A DNA stretch of 64,000 bases from Malus domestica (Eukaryota; Streptophyta; Magnoliopsida; Rosales; Rosaceae), in the NCBI RefSeq assembly GCF_042453785.1, contig NC_091676.1, forward strand, positions 2,797,501-2,861,500. Reading direction: 5' to 3'. Every line of letters starts with the position of its first letter. Within the stretch, counting starts at the first letter, position 1. Position numbers and translations under genes: made by a program. This document shows positions 9,298 to 21,105 of this stretch, piece by piece. A model generated the notes under the pieces. That model saw nothing but the letters and a program-made list of their open reading frames with translations, did not search any database and was not told where the DNA came from.

Positions 9298-11054
9298 GAA
9301 GGAGAGAATATGAAAGAAAGGAAGGAAGCCAGCATTTCTGACCGTTGACATTTACCATAGATATATACACAATCAAGGAATTAATATTATTAATTGGGAT
9401 AAATATTGGGAAACTGCTATCCCATTCGTCCATTGCCTTTCGACATATGTGTTTGAGGTTTGGTTGTCCTCTTGAGAGCATTTGTCGGCTGCCAAACGGA
9501 ACGCCGGCGCAGTTGCCGCTCGGTCAAGCAAAACTCTTTTCTTTATTATTATTATTACTAGGAAAATTATTTCTTTTATAGTGTCCCCTTCTGCATGCCT
9601 AGCTCCTTGGCTGGACACTGATTCTGATTCACACTGCACCTATAAGATTTTTTAATGTGATCGTCATACGAAGTGGTACACCACACGGGATATGTGTGTT
9701 AAAAAGTTAATAATTTAAAAAATAAAATTTCTCATCACTTACATAAAAACACGTGATGTACCAACCGTGTTCCCGTCACAACTAAAAATTTCTTCTAAAG
9801 CTCCGTCCCAAAAAGATGTCTTCCATATAATACAATAATTTAGAGGTACAATTTTGAATCAATTGTCACATCTGCCAAACATTTGAGAAATTGTGCATAT
9901 GTAAATTAGGGTTGCGATCTCCAACCAGGTAGTAAGTATAACATACTTGAATGTTATCAGCATCGCATTCATGTGGGTTAGGCTAATTGGCTATAGTGCC
10001 ATATTTCATATATCTTTTTGATAAAATAAATTACTTTAAAATATCGTTTTATTAAAGAAATTAAAACAAACAAAAAAAAAAGTTATTAGCACTGTTTTAT
10101 AAGCTGCTTAGGAGTTCAGTTATACAGCCTGCGCAGCTCTTGACACTTGTGTTGAGCTCCCACCTTATTTCCTCAACAGAGAGGCGTGAATTTCGGGAGG
10201 TTCGCCATTATTTAGTTCAGTGTATGGAAGGCAATTTAAGGCAAATTAAGTAGGACTTGAGATTTACCAATATATATGCAAAATTACAGATATATTTTTT
10301 TCTTTGGGTAATATATATGTAGATGGTGTTTGATTACTGCTTGAACTTTATATATGCACGTGGTGTTTTGATAAGAAGACGTATCTCCAACTCATTCAAT
10401 TAAACACAACCAAATTGCAGATAATTAAGTGCACTTAATCAGTTTGACGGTGAGGAAATGACTATTAGTTGGGCCAAAAGCAAATCTTATACGATTTTTT
10501 CCCTATAAACTATTCAAGTAATTGAATTCGAATATTTGACTATTTTTTTATACGATTTTTTTCCTATAAACTTCAATGTTATATCATCATCCTATTGACC
10601 TCAATCAATAAAGTCAAATTCATCAAGTTTGTGTTGTTCTTTACTAAATTAATTTTTGTACTTTGGTCAAAACATAGCATTTGACAAGCAACACAAAAAA
10701 TATTACTTATTTTTATCGTGGTAGAAACTACCTAATCAAGGCAAAAGTTGGCACTTCAATCCAGCTGTCTCTTCAATGCACTGCTGTTTTTTTCAAAGTC
10801 AATTAAATGAAAATATATTTCCTCACTTATTGAGCTTCCTGGCTTGTAGAAATTCTCAAAGTCAATTTTTTCAGTATGCTGGAAAAACAGTTTGTCATAC
10901 CAAATGTCCTATTGCAATTGGTTGAATTTTTTTTAAGTTTCTAATTAATTGTATTATGACACTTAGTGTATCGGATCGTATTCCTAGCATATTAAAAAAT
11001 CTCTCTTCTCGAAGGACCTTCCCAATCCTACAATCTCCCTTTTGGCATACATGC
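9298..11054. other. Intergenic, no gene; repeat piece at 9655-9790
   Basis: Several short AT-rich open frames on both strands near 9345-9639 look incidental. The segment 9655-9790 (gggatatgtgtgttaaaaagttaataatttaaaaaataaaa, in two parts) resembles 59210-59310 and is probably a dispersed repeat. Nothing else is recognised. Confidence 0.5.
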
Positions 11055-11280
11055 ACATTGATCGATCTCTTTTTTTTTTTTTATCGAAATGAGGACAACT
11101 GGTGGCAAGCCACTGTTACACACCCCTTCCGGGACCGGGAAGACTCATATAGGCATTTCAACCTCCCCTGGCCACAAGTCTAGCTTTCACACCAGAGAGT
11201 TTTGAACCCAAGACCTTCAATTTTTTATTTAAAGAAAGCCTCGCAATCCACAAATCTGACTTCAACATTGATCGATCTCT
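11055..11280 (-). mobile_element. Second SINE family with perfect 16 bp target duplication
   Basis: Exact direct repeats acattgatcgatctct at 11055-11070 and 11265-11280 flank a 194 bp body. A T-run (reversed poly-A tail) follows the left repeat. On the minus strand the body contains gtcttgggttcaaaactc (B-box like), then cactgttacacaccccttcc reversed, and ends in tttcgataaaaaaa. The sequence is unlike the SINEs at 2618, 3275 and 30281, so it is a different family. It carries no protein gene. Confidence 0.88.
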
Positions 11281-11654
11281 AGCTAACTACACAATCAGCA
11301 AAACATGTTTTATAAACATACCGTCTTTTATCATAATATATTTTTCCATATATTGTCGTTCTTCATCGTGGTCATTGTAATCCATGCATGCATATATATT
11401 CATTTTAAATATTCATATATGTAAGAATAAATATTTTATCGGCTTTACTGTTGTAGTTAGGACATGGTAAACATGATGACTACCCCTTTCGAGTTTCAAT
11501 TATGCAGGTGGGCTGCACAACTTAGCGGCATTCTATTAGATTATTACACGGTCAAAGTCGGACCCAATAAAGAGTTACCACGCAATTCTTGTAGTCCAGG
11601 CTTAAATCACTTTAGCCCAGTCTAACAACTGCTGCTGCTGATGGCATTCACAAG
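11281..11654. other. Intergenic, nothing recognised
   Basis: AT-rich sequence without supported features. Confidence 0.4.
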
Positions 11655-11815
11655 AAGTTTTTTTTTTTTTTTTTTTCTTCAAACAAGTTTATGCCAAATA
11701 CCGAATCAACAAATAATTTGGTATCGAAATTATCATTCATAGAATTCAAATATAAAAACACTTACTTACCGTGAAGAAGTATACCATTAGAGTGTGGTTG
11801 TGAGAGTGCGAGGAC
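11655..11815 (-). mobile_element. Diverged tRNA-type SINE copy
   Basis: A 20-base T-run followed by aatttggtatcgaaattatcattcatagaattcaaat and cttaccgtgaagaagtataccatta. Reversed, this matches the subfamily at 3291-3459. Target duplication not identified. Confidence 0.55.
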
Positions 11816-14800
11816 AAAGTCCCACATCGATAAGAGATTGGCTAGAAGTTGGTTGGATTTACTTGAAGAAAACTTACCCAATCAAGTCTTCCCCAAAATG
11901 GTTGGAATAGAATGATAGGTTTTATCCACGTTTAATCCTTTGAAAATGAAAAATCATTCTTCTCTATCTTAATATGCCTTGATTTTTCCATTTATCAGAC
12001 ATTTCTAGTGATCGCTTAAATATAAAAGGGGCTTAAGGACTGAATAAAGGAAACCATTGAAGATTAAAAAACGGAATCATTCCGTAATCTTCTTTGCCTT
12101 TTAGAAGCAAATGTTAATAGACACGAGCCTGGGGCATCCTCAGAAACTAATGAAACACGTTTTCTTGACCATGAGAAAGGACGACTGATTGCAAATTTGT
12201 ATGTGTTTATCAGGAGCAAGGGTTTCTATGTTTTCAGCAAATCCTTTCATAAATTGCATACATCTTTAGCGTTCAATTTTACTTCAAGTTTGTCAAGGTT
12301 CAAGTTGTTCTCCGTTCCTACCTTAAACAATTTTCCTTTTTCTCACATTTTTCCTACGTTTGGTTTTTTATTGGTGATTATTACAGACAAAAAAATAAAC
12401 AGCATTACATGTATTTCTTATTGGATAGAAATGGTAATTAAGCATTTCAAAGAATGATAAATTCACCGGCTACCGGTTTCATTCGATGTAAGAGCTATAA
12501 TAATCAGACATTTCTATTGATTATTTGCTAAAATAAAGAACAATACATAACGAGAAAAATAGAATGTTGTTTGTCTTTTAAAATCCAAAGAAGAGTATGA
12601 TTTTCGTCTATGTCTACGTGTAGCTATGAGCCTATGAAAATGAACTCGCTGCTCTCTGTGGCCTGCAAGACAGGGGCATAAGTGTCATTCTCCATTCTTT
12701 GGCAAAGAAAAGGGCCGTGGCTCTTGTATCAGAGTGGGGCATTCGGCCCATTAATATCTGTCCAATGTCCCGTCCAAACAAATTCCTGTCAATCATCACG
12801 TAAGACAATATATTTATGTATGCCTGATATATTTAATAAATTTTCCACCAGGCATTTTTTAACTGGGATCTATATGTGTCGATGGATTCATATGTGTTGG
12901 TGGAGCTCATATGTATTAATGCGTTCTATTTTTATTAGAAATATAATATACAAACATGATATAAAAATATAATTATTCATGCATCGAAGGTCCTGTATTC
13001 GATTAAGTTTTTCTATCTTAAAAAGAAAAAAAAGTAAAATAAAGATTGTCGTCAAAATTAAACAGTCAAAATAGATGAGCTTTCTGGCCTAGGTGGGTTA
13101 ATGGAGCAGTGAACTCTCATAAAATACTAATAGAATTCACGGTGGCAATTGCAAATTTACAAACCCCACGTCCACATGCCTGTCATTGTGCCTGTAAAAG
13201 GTCAGAGCAGCATCCAGTAACTCTTCCATGGAGTTGTGCTCAAACAAACAAGATAAAAAATACAAGATTTTTATAAATATTATTGTTTTCAGTATATTTA
13301 AAACAGAGGAGTTGTTATTTTATTAGGGTAATTAGTTATAGGATCATGCGCAAAGCAACCGCACGCGCACTGCGTCTTTCTGCCATTCTTCCCCATTCTC
13401 TATACAGTATATATCATCAGAAAGTGGTAGCAGAATTATGCATTTGCAGAGCGGAGGAGTGAAGGCCTCTCTCTTTCTTCTTCCTCTTGGTTGCTGCAAC
13501 AAAACCATCATGCTCCTCTCTACTGATCTAAATACTATATTATTAATTATTGGAACATTAGCTGACTGATCACTCACTTTTCGATGCTTTTGTCTTTCAC
13601 TCTTTTAGATCACTCCTCGTTGGATCTCCCGTACATTCTTTTAAGCATTCCCTTTCTTCTGCCATTGATTTGTTGTTTCTTTATTTGTTTGTTTTTATTT
13701 TTTATTTTTCAGCAACATTCTCATTGGAACAGCTTCATTAAAACCAGCATGTCACCACGTTCGAGTTTCAACCATTGCTAGCTCCTCCAACATCTAAATT
13801 TCAACTCAAGTGCCACTATATGAGCAAACCCACTTCCCAACTTAATTAAACGCTAGTTTGGTATTACTGAAATTATTTAAAAAAACAGCTTTTTAAAAAA
13901 ATTGGGGTTAAAATTGTGTTTGGTAAATGAAAAAAAAAAAAGTTTTTTGTCAAAATTATGAGTCCAAAAGAGTAGAAAGCAGAAGCAGCTCTAACCTTGC
14001 TTCTGAAAACAACACTTTTTTTTCACAGCACAACCCCAAATTTGCCCAAATTTTTTTTTTCCATAAAGATTAATGAGTTCATTTCTACCTTTACTCAAAA
14101 ATGTCTTAACAATTTTCATGCATCTAGAATGCCAATTGTTATATGTTTTATTTTTCTCACATGACAGTTTTTTACTGATGCAAACACGACTTTGGTAAAG
14201 GCAAATGCAAACGGGACTCATAATTTTGACAATCCATTTCCCTCCATATATAGCTAGGTCTTGGTGGATCACATTATATATTGTTGTTGGTTTGTAATTT
14301 CGATTCTATGCTTGTGAGTTGAGCTTCAATGATCGTTGTTTCTTGAGTAACGCAACAAAAACAGACTCAGCAATGCCAATGTGTAATAATAATGCATATA
14401 TACACGCATGCATGTTTGTTTGTGTTAGTTACGAGATGATCAGCTAGCAACTCATAATTCATGGTCCCCCAAGTGTTTATTAAATTAGTAATTTACTCAA
14501 TTTTCCATTTGTACGTGCTATTTCATGCGCAGCGCATTGCACATGCTGCGCCCTAAGCCATTTCACCATATATAAACCATCTGCAAATAGTAGTTGCATC
14601 GATCTTAACTAAATATTGTTCCAGTTCAGAGAACTTAACCTCTAAAATTGATGATTATTAATTCTCCCCAAAAGCTTTCAACTAATAATTGGTCTCAAAG
14701 AATATGAACCTTGTCTCTCTTTAATTCCTCTATATATTTAATTTTTGTTCTGCTTAATATAAAATTTAGTAAATAATAATTAAGTGGTCACTGATTATTC

Positions 14801-15202
14801 AAATAATTTAAACTTTTATGTCCACGAAATAATGTCTGCCCCTCTTGTGTTGCACCACTGCTGGCAGACCCGTCCCACTATACCATGCCCATGACACGCC
14901 CTACACTTCACTTGTTAAATCCCCATGCCACTGTCAGCCAATTTTTATCCCTTAATTAAATAAATCCTTCCTCCAAACTACCACGTGAGCATTATCACAT
15001 TAGTTAAATTAGTGTTTTTATGTATTTGAGTTCTAGTTTTTGTTTTCATAATTCAGATTGCGTTAAATAAAGTAGCGTCCGCTCAAAAAATTATTCTACA
15101 AATATATTATAATATTATAATGGTTTTATTACGAATACAAAATTGATCACCATGGATATATATGTCATACGAAACCAAAGTACACATAATTTGATGATTC
15201 CC
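11816..15202. other. Long intergenic stretch, no supported gene
   Basis: Scattered open frames of 60-96 codons (12197-12457, 12682-12972, 13344-13577, 13584-13781, 13991-14272) lack recognisable domains and are AT-rich. The start (11800-11880) has gtcccacatcg followed by plant LTR-like text and may be a fragment of a small LTR element. Around 13850-14050 is a decayed repeat (gctagtttggtattactgaaa). A G-box-like ccacgtgag occurs near 14981 with no gene next to it. Confidence 0.45.
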
Positions 15203-16166
15203 AAAAGGCTAAATAGCTAAAACAGTCCCTAAGATTTGCATAACACATCACTTTGGTCCTTGAGATTGTTTATCATCCATCATTTTGGTCATTCCGTTAA
15301 AAACTCCATTAAATGTCTAAGAGCTTTTGGCCGGAAGTTTGGACAATTTTCAAAACTTCGTAACTTAATTATTTCTTAACCAATTTCGACTCATAATATA
15401 TCAAAATGAAGATATGAAGGTGTAGAATAAGAATATACCTATTTGAAAGCCCAATGGTTGCCCGAGATGGCCGGCAAATGGCCTCAAAGTTGATTGGTCC
15501 GCGGGAAAACTAGAAAACCGCTGAAAATTGGGTAAACTTTAAACGTTCATAACTTTTTCAATACTCAACGAAATCGAGTGATTCAAAAATGAAAATCATA
15601 CTTCTCGATGAGACAAAGATAATGGTACATTTATCGATGGCTAATTCACTGTGATTTGGCCGGAAAGCGGCTCAAATTGTCCAAACTACAGTGAATTAGC
15701 TGTCAAAAAGGTACCATTCTCTTTGTCTCTTCGAGAAATACTATTTTCGTTTTTGAATCACTCAATTTCGTTGAGTATTTAAGAAGTTAAGAACGTTTAA
15801 AGTTTACCCAGTTTCTGGCGATTTTTTCAGTTTTCCCGCGGATTAGTCAACTTTGAGGCTATTTTCCGGCAATCTACGAACAACATTGGACTTCCAAATG
15901 GCATAATCTTGTTCTACACTTTCCTATCTTCGTTTTGATATATTATAGGTCAAATTTGGTTAAAAAACGATTGAATTACGAAGTTTTGAAAATTACACAA
16001 ACTTCTGGCCAAGAGCTTCGAAATACTTAACAGAGTTTTTAACGGAATGGCCAAAATGATGGATAGTGGACAATCTCAGAGACCATTTCTATTGATTTTC
16101 AATCTTAGAGATTAAAATGATATGTTATGCAAATCTTAAGGATCATTTTGATTATTTAACCTTTCC
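15203..16166. mobile_element. Fold-back element of ~960 bp, nearly all palindrome
   Basis: The left arm (15203 to ~15655) and right arm (~15690-16166) are inverted copies of one another at high but imperfect identity. Terminal pairs include aaaggctaaatagct with agctattt-type ends, aagatttgcataaca with tgttatgcaaatctt, and cattccgttaaaaactc with gagtttttaacggaatg. The centre has a smaller inverted pair around gctaattcactgtgattt and caaactacagtgaattagct. There is no open frame. It is a non-autonomous DNA element with very long terminal inverted repeats, possibly Mutator-like; the superfamily is not established because no clear target duplication is visible. Confidence 0.8.
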
Positions 16167-18493
16167 AGAACAAACATGTTGAAGATGTAATTTGAATAAC
16201 CCATCATGAAAAGCGGAAGACTTTCATTTTCTCGGGAAATTTCAATGGATTATCTCATCTGATACCTCACATCACCACATCATATCACATCACATCACAA
16301 AAGCTTCTATAATTGCTTTGGAACATTCATAACCTTCTGACATTGTATAGGATCGTTGTGTTCTTGGTGTGTAACCTGACAAGTGTAGGCAAGTCCTTCC
16401 TGGAGTGGGGGGCGGGAAGTTTGAAGGTTTCAAGGTTTCATGCTTTCTAACAATATTGCAGATAATTTGGAAATTTGAACAATATTATTCCACTTGAAAC
16501 TGGTAAACTTAATTGATGTTCCTGTGTTGCTCTGAAATTTGTAGCTCTGCTGGCACAAAATTGACTAGTCATGACTTCCATGTCTAGTTACAAATTCCAA
16601 TTAGATCTTGCGACTACGATTTACCCGAAGTCCTTCTCCAAACCAGATGGTTGCAATTATGTTTTATGCAGCAGAAGCACTTGAAGGAAAAGCACTTTCA
16701 AGACTGCAGTGTCGGTTGGGAACTTTAGAATGGATTGAAACCATCATCCTAGCCTTCCCTTCATATCCTGTCCTACGGATAGGATACTTTTGTTGAGACA
16801 GCATTAGCAACTCTGCGTTAATATTAGTAAGACTACTTGGGACTTGAAATCACACATTTTCCAAAATTCCCTCACGAATTCACAAGCCACAACCCATGTC
16901 CTTACACAGTAGATCGAAAAAAGTGGGTATGATACTTATATATTAAATATATAAAACATTCACACTTTTACAGTGGGTCGAAAAATTTGAGTGTAATACC
17001 AATATATTATAGTCATTAGTTCAATAGAATCCTATATATTAAACGACGTCTCTCATTGTTTACTAAGAAATATAAAGAAACATAGAAACGGAAGCAAGGG
17101 AGGAACGTGGCTAAGTGATGAGGAAGAAACATATGTAAAAATAGAAAAAAGGTCTAAAATGAAAATAACTAAACAAGAAACTCATCTAACGCAAATCAAT
17201 ATCACATATAGGCCTTTGTGGGACTGTCCTTAAGAAAAATGCAAGTTTTCTCAAAATTGTTTAAAAATGGAGTTGTGATTTGTTAATTCGCAACATTATC
17301 AGCTGATGAGCATACAATTATGATAATATATATCATCAAAGAATAAACACAGAACTTGGAGGAGACTAAGAACGTGTGTTGTGTGTGTATCTAGAAATAA
17401 GATCACGGACCAATTTTATATGACCACATCTTTCTTTCTTCTTATAATTTATCTCTTCGTTTTGGCATTTGACAAGATCTAACAAAATCTAGTAAAATTG
17501 CCCAATCTCCAACTCCCTTGCTAATCTGGCATTCGCATAAAAACGCACTTTTATTATATTTTCCTCCCTTTTTCGATCGCAAAATCAGTTGCAACGTCAA
17601 CAACTAGAAAATAAATAAATTATGAATCGAATAATAGTGCTGGTCAAATACCTGACAGACTATTTATTCCCCCAATTTGTAATATTAAATCCGGGTTATT
17701 TCTTTGGCAAACTCAAAACGCTAAAGCATGAGCAATTAAGTATTGGAAAAAGAATTATTTAGTACTGTGTGTTGCGCATTGTAGGAGAGAAATCTTGCGC
17801 ATTGTAGGAGAGAAATCTCAACCGCAACGGATGTCTATCTCGTTGTGTTATTTGTTTTCCTCGTGCAAAATATTAGGTGACGAGAGAGATATAGGTACAA
17901 ACAGTCTATTAAATTTAAAAGATTTTGAACTACTGTAAAACTAACGTAGTTATATTCATATGAACACAAAATTTACATACTTGCTGAAACGCTATTGATA
18001 GAACTAGAAAGGCTAATGTTGTATCGATTTGGTATGCAAGTGACACCACAACTCTATTAGGATAGGAAGGAACAAAGAAGAGTTTAGTGAATGATTTGCT
18101 CGTTGCTAACGCGCTAAATTTGTGATTAAAAGAGTCCCTACTCAATTACAATTGAGAGAACAAAATTCACACTACTCTTTTGCACACTTGCCAAAATTTT
18201 TGTTTCTCTTTCTTTTCTTTTTTATCCCCTCTCGATTTCCTGTATTTTGTGTTTTTTGCATTTCCCTCCCAAACACAAAATTTGTCGCATTCTGGTCCCG
18301 AACTCAGCCTTCCAAGTCCACTCGGACCACTCCCGCCTTTGGATTTTTCCAATTTTTTTCCGCTGCACACAGGATTTGTGAAGCTGGGGCACAGGGGATT
18401 CTTCCTCCAAAATTTGGAGGAAAATTAATTAAAAAAAAATAGAAAGAGAAAAGAGGATTTGTAATTTTGCATAGCTGGAAAAGGCTGGAAGAC
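16167..18493. other. Intergenic and 3' flank of IPT gene
   Basis: No supported gene. A 62-codon open frame at 16608-16796 could be a relic, but no domain is recognised. A perfect short direct duplication (ttgcgcattgtaggagagaaatct twice near 17773-17818) is present. Open frames in 18122-18442 overlap on both strands in a T/C-rich stretch downstream of IPT and are not supported. Confidence 0.45.
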
Positions 18494-19606
18494 CTACTCC
18501 TCCAAGAAGCGCTTCACAATCTTCACGCTTGGTCCCACCACCTGTCTCTCCCATATATCTGACCACCTCTCTCCGCCGTCACTATCCGACGATGTCGTCG
18601 CAACCACCGCCCTAAACGCGTCCGTTGCGTCTAGTCTCCGTAGGTCCCACCCTCCCCCTCTCAAACGTAGGACCTTCCCTATCTGCCTCTTCGCCAGCTG
18701 ACACGTGTTGTCCTTGATCGCCCTTACCGCCTCTTCGTATGCTCCTCTCCGCTCCCGATCATCGTCCTCGTCCCTTTTACTTTGTGGGTATTTTTTAAAA
18801 TACCGAGTGAACTCGGGCACTCCAATCGCCTTTCTCAGCCCGGTCGGAACCGCTGCCGGGTCGTGCTTGTCCTGGCGATCCGGGTCGCAAAACTCGGCCA
18901 ACTCCTCGAACATTCCCGAGTCGAGCATTTCGTCGACTCGCTTCGATAGATACTCTGTCAACACCGCCATCGACACGTCCACCCACAGAAAACAGCAATT
19001 GTATCTGAGCTCGGCCGAGAGGGAGGCGTCTGAACCCGGTTCGAAGACATTGCACCCCGGTTCGAAACGGTCCGCGACCATCGCGTGAATGAAGGAGTTT
19101 GACCCGCCGACGAGCATCGGCACCTTCCTCCGATTCGTAATGCCGGAAACAACCTGACCGGCGACGGCGCGAAAATCGGCGGGCGTGAAATCTCCGTCTC
19201 GGGGGTCCAACTCGCCGAGGAGGTGGTGGGGAACGCCGAGTCGTTCCGGGAGGGGGAGCTTGTTGGTGGTGATGTCGAGGCCGCGGTAGAGTTGTATTTT
19301 GTCGGAGTTGATGATTTCGAAGAAGGGGAAGCGGGTGGCGAGGTCGAGGGAGAGGCGGGACTTGCCGGCGCCAGTGGCCCCCATGATGACGAGGAGCTTG
19401 TCTTTTCGACGTGGGACCGCGGAAGTGTGGCCGGTGGCCATGTGGGCCCAGCGGCGGGGCCTTTGGGGGAGGTGAAGCGGATGAGTGGGGTGGTTGTAGA
19501 GGTGGTGGAGCTGCGGGAGCAAGTGGAAACGGTGGGAGATATAATTCGTATTGAAATTGAAATTGGAATAATGGAGGGAGTGAGTTGGGAAGGGATGAAG
19601 TGTCAT
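18494..19606 (-). CDS. IPT1-like: Adenylate isopentenyltransferase, IPT1-type (370 aa)
   Basis: This enzyme transfers the isopentenyl group of DMAPP to ATP or ADP, the first committed step of cytokinin (iP/trans-zeatin) synthesis. The nucleotide-binding P-loop GATGAGKS is at residues 76-83, followed by INSDKIQLYRGLDITTNK (99-116) and GVPHHLLG (124-131). Further conserved blocks are VGGSNSFIHA (166-175), RYNCCFLWVDV (201-211), GLRKAIGVPEF (256-266) and NTCQLAKRQIGK (300-311), covering DMAPP and adenine binding. SGMFEEL and the C-terminus PSVKIVKRFLEE favour the IPT1/4/6/8 clade over IPT3, 5 or 7. The N-terminal ~60 residues are rich in His, Pro and Ser with few acidic residues and may be a plastid transit peptide; M56 is an alternative start. 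Intronless, as is usual for plant adenylate IPTs. One extra residue (FPFFEII) appears after the conserved ATRFP. Intact. Confidence 0.93.
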   Translation of the reverse strand: MTLHPFPTHSLHYSNFNFNTNYISHRFHLLPQLHHLYNHPTHPLHLPQRPRRWAHMATGHTSAVPRRKDKLLVIMGATGAGKSRLSLDLATRFPFFEIINSDKIQLYRGLDITTNKLPLPERLGVPHHLLGELDPRDGDFTPADFRAVAGQVVSGITNRRKVPMLVGGSNSFIHAMVADRFEPGCNVFEPGSDASLSAELRYNCCFLWVDVSMAVLTEYLSKRVDEMLDSGMFEELAEFCDPDRQDKHDPAAVPTGLRKAIGVPEFTRYFKKYPQSKRDEDDDRERRGAYEEAVRAIKDNTCQLAKRQIGKVLRLRGGGWDLRRLDATDAFRAVVATTSSDSDGGERWSDIWERQVVGPSVKIVKRFLEE

Positions 19607-19711
19607 GGGAAGGAAGAGAGAAGGACAGGCTGGTAATTTTGGTGGGCTGGGAATATATGATCAGGTGGCTGCGCATACACTGTACGCACATATACGGACT
19701 GTCCAAACGGT

Positions 19712-19713
<2 letters not shown>

Positions 19714-19749
<36 letters not shown>
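19714..19749. repeat. (GA)18 microsatellite
   Basis: An uninterrupted dinucleotide run ~110 bp upstream of the IPT start codon, a likely length-variable site. Confidence 0.95.
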
Positions 19750-19751
<2 letters not shown>

Positions 19752-20028
19752 TGTGTGTGGAGAGGACAGCTAGCTAGCTGGATGATAGTACAATACGATG
19801 GGTATGAGTGGCGGAGGAAGAGGAGGAGGAGGAGGAGGAGTGGTGGTGGTGATGAAATAACAGACCAACACGATACCACAGAGGAGAATGAAGGAAATGG
19901 GAATGGGGAATCGAACAGCGGAGTGGTGTTTTTGTCCTGGAGCTGTTTAATGCAGGACTACTATATATATCGTCATGCTCATAAGTTCATAACCCAGTTT
20001 TCTGCTCATGCTCCGGTGCTCTGCTCTG

Positions 20029-20057
<29 letters not shown>
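20029..20057. repeat. (CT)n microsatellite
   Basis: About 14 CT units, ~420 bp upstream of the IPT start codon. Confidence 0.9.
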
Positions 20058-20059
<2 letters not shown>

Positions 20060-20376
20060 CTTGTTTCTGCCTTTCTGGTTTCTAGGCTCTCCTCTCTCAG
20101 GAAATTTGGAAATATAACCATTTTAAAAAGCACTTTTTGAAATATAACCTCTTTTTTTTATTCTTATAAAACTAATCAAAATTGATGTCCAGAAGATTTA
20201 ATTACCCTAGGATTAAAACTCTCTTCCTCACACCATTTTGATTTTTTTACCGTCAGCCTCATCCCATTGTTGAACCACCAGGCATTACTCTGTTATCTCT
20301 ACTTCATTCAATAATTAAAATGGATAATGAGGGGTTTGGAGAGGAGAAACACCAATTTTCCATGACTAACATCGGT

Positions 20377-21105
20377 AGGGGTGAGCACAATCCGGTTTGA
20401 CCCGGTTTCACTCTCAAAATGAAATTAGAATCGGAAAATTTCAACGGTTCAGTTTCGTTTAAATTTATTACTAAAACTGTATGATTCGGTTCATGATGGT
20501 TTCGAGTCGATTCATATAGATTTACGGTTCTAACCAAAAGTATATATATGTTTTTTCTAATTTTCTACTTCTAATACCAAACACATATTTCAACTACAAA
20601 TTCAAGTAAATTTGAGTTTCCACTACTAGATCTACAAGATTTGTGATAAGAAGATAGAAAGTGTGCATATAAATATAAATCAAAAGATAGAAAAGGCTCA
20701 TATCAAAACCAAAGTGTAGATCTTAAACTAAAACTAAAATGTACATAATGCATAATATACTGGAAAATAATGGAGAAAAATAATGTAGGGGAGGAAAGTG
20801 ATAAAACAACAAAAGAGAGGGAGAGAAGTGAAGAAAAATATTGGGCTTATGCACATGGTCTTCTTAGAAAAATATTTTATTTATATAAAAATAATAATAA
20901 AACAATAATTTATATTAAAAGCGGTTCGGTCCGGTTTCTCCGGTTCTTAATATTTCCAAATTGGAACTGGAACCGTTCGAAACGGTTCAGTTCAGTTTTT
21001 GTTCCGATTTTGACATTTTTTGTCAATGTGGTTTTTTACGGTTTTTTTTTTTGTCATGGTTCGATTCGGTTTTTTAGTTTGACAGTTTTTATACCCACCC
21101 CTAAA
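20377..21105. mobile_element. hAT-like non-autonomous element (CGGTTC-rich)
   Basis: Left end taggggtgagcacaatccgg and right end tttatacccacccctaa are imperfect inverted ends. Flanks AACATCGG (left) and AACATCAA (right) look like a decayed 8 bp target duplication. Both subterminal zones are filled with short cggttc/ggttcg/gaaccg motifs in both orientations, as in hAT elements where the transposase binds repeated subterminal sites. The AT-rich centre (20560-20900) has no transposase. Confidence 0.65.

Larger units (their letters stand above)
19607..20370. other. IPT upstream region with two microsatellites
   Basis: On the minus strand a catatattccc TATA-like motif lies ~45-50 bp before the IPT ATG. 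A (GA)n run at 19714-19749 reads as (CT)n on the IPT strand, and a second (CT)n lies at 20029-20057. Open frames across this area are purely repeat-driven. Confidence 0.5.

Noticed and set aside
10956..11183. 75-codon frame
   Set aside because: Crosses the border of a SINE and includes its poly-T tract.
12682..12972. 96-codon plus-strand frame
   Set aside because: No domain, AT-rich second half and no gene-like context.
16608..16796. Possible gene relic
   Set aside because: No recognisable protein in any frame; left as intergenic.
18795..19706. Second long minus-strand frame overlapping IPT, plus plus-strand frames 18705-19088 and 19223-19636
   Set aside because: Out-of-frame shadows of the GC-rich IPT gene; translations are Arg/Pro/His-rich with no domain.
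19605..20117. 170-codon plus-strand frame upstream of IPT
   Set aside because: Driven by GA and CT microsatellites (RERERERE and SLSLSLSL runs).
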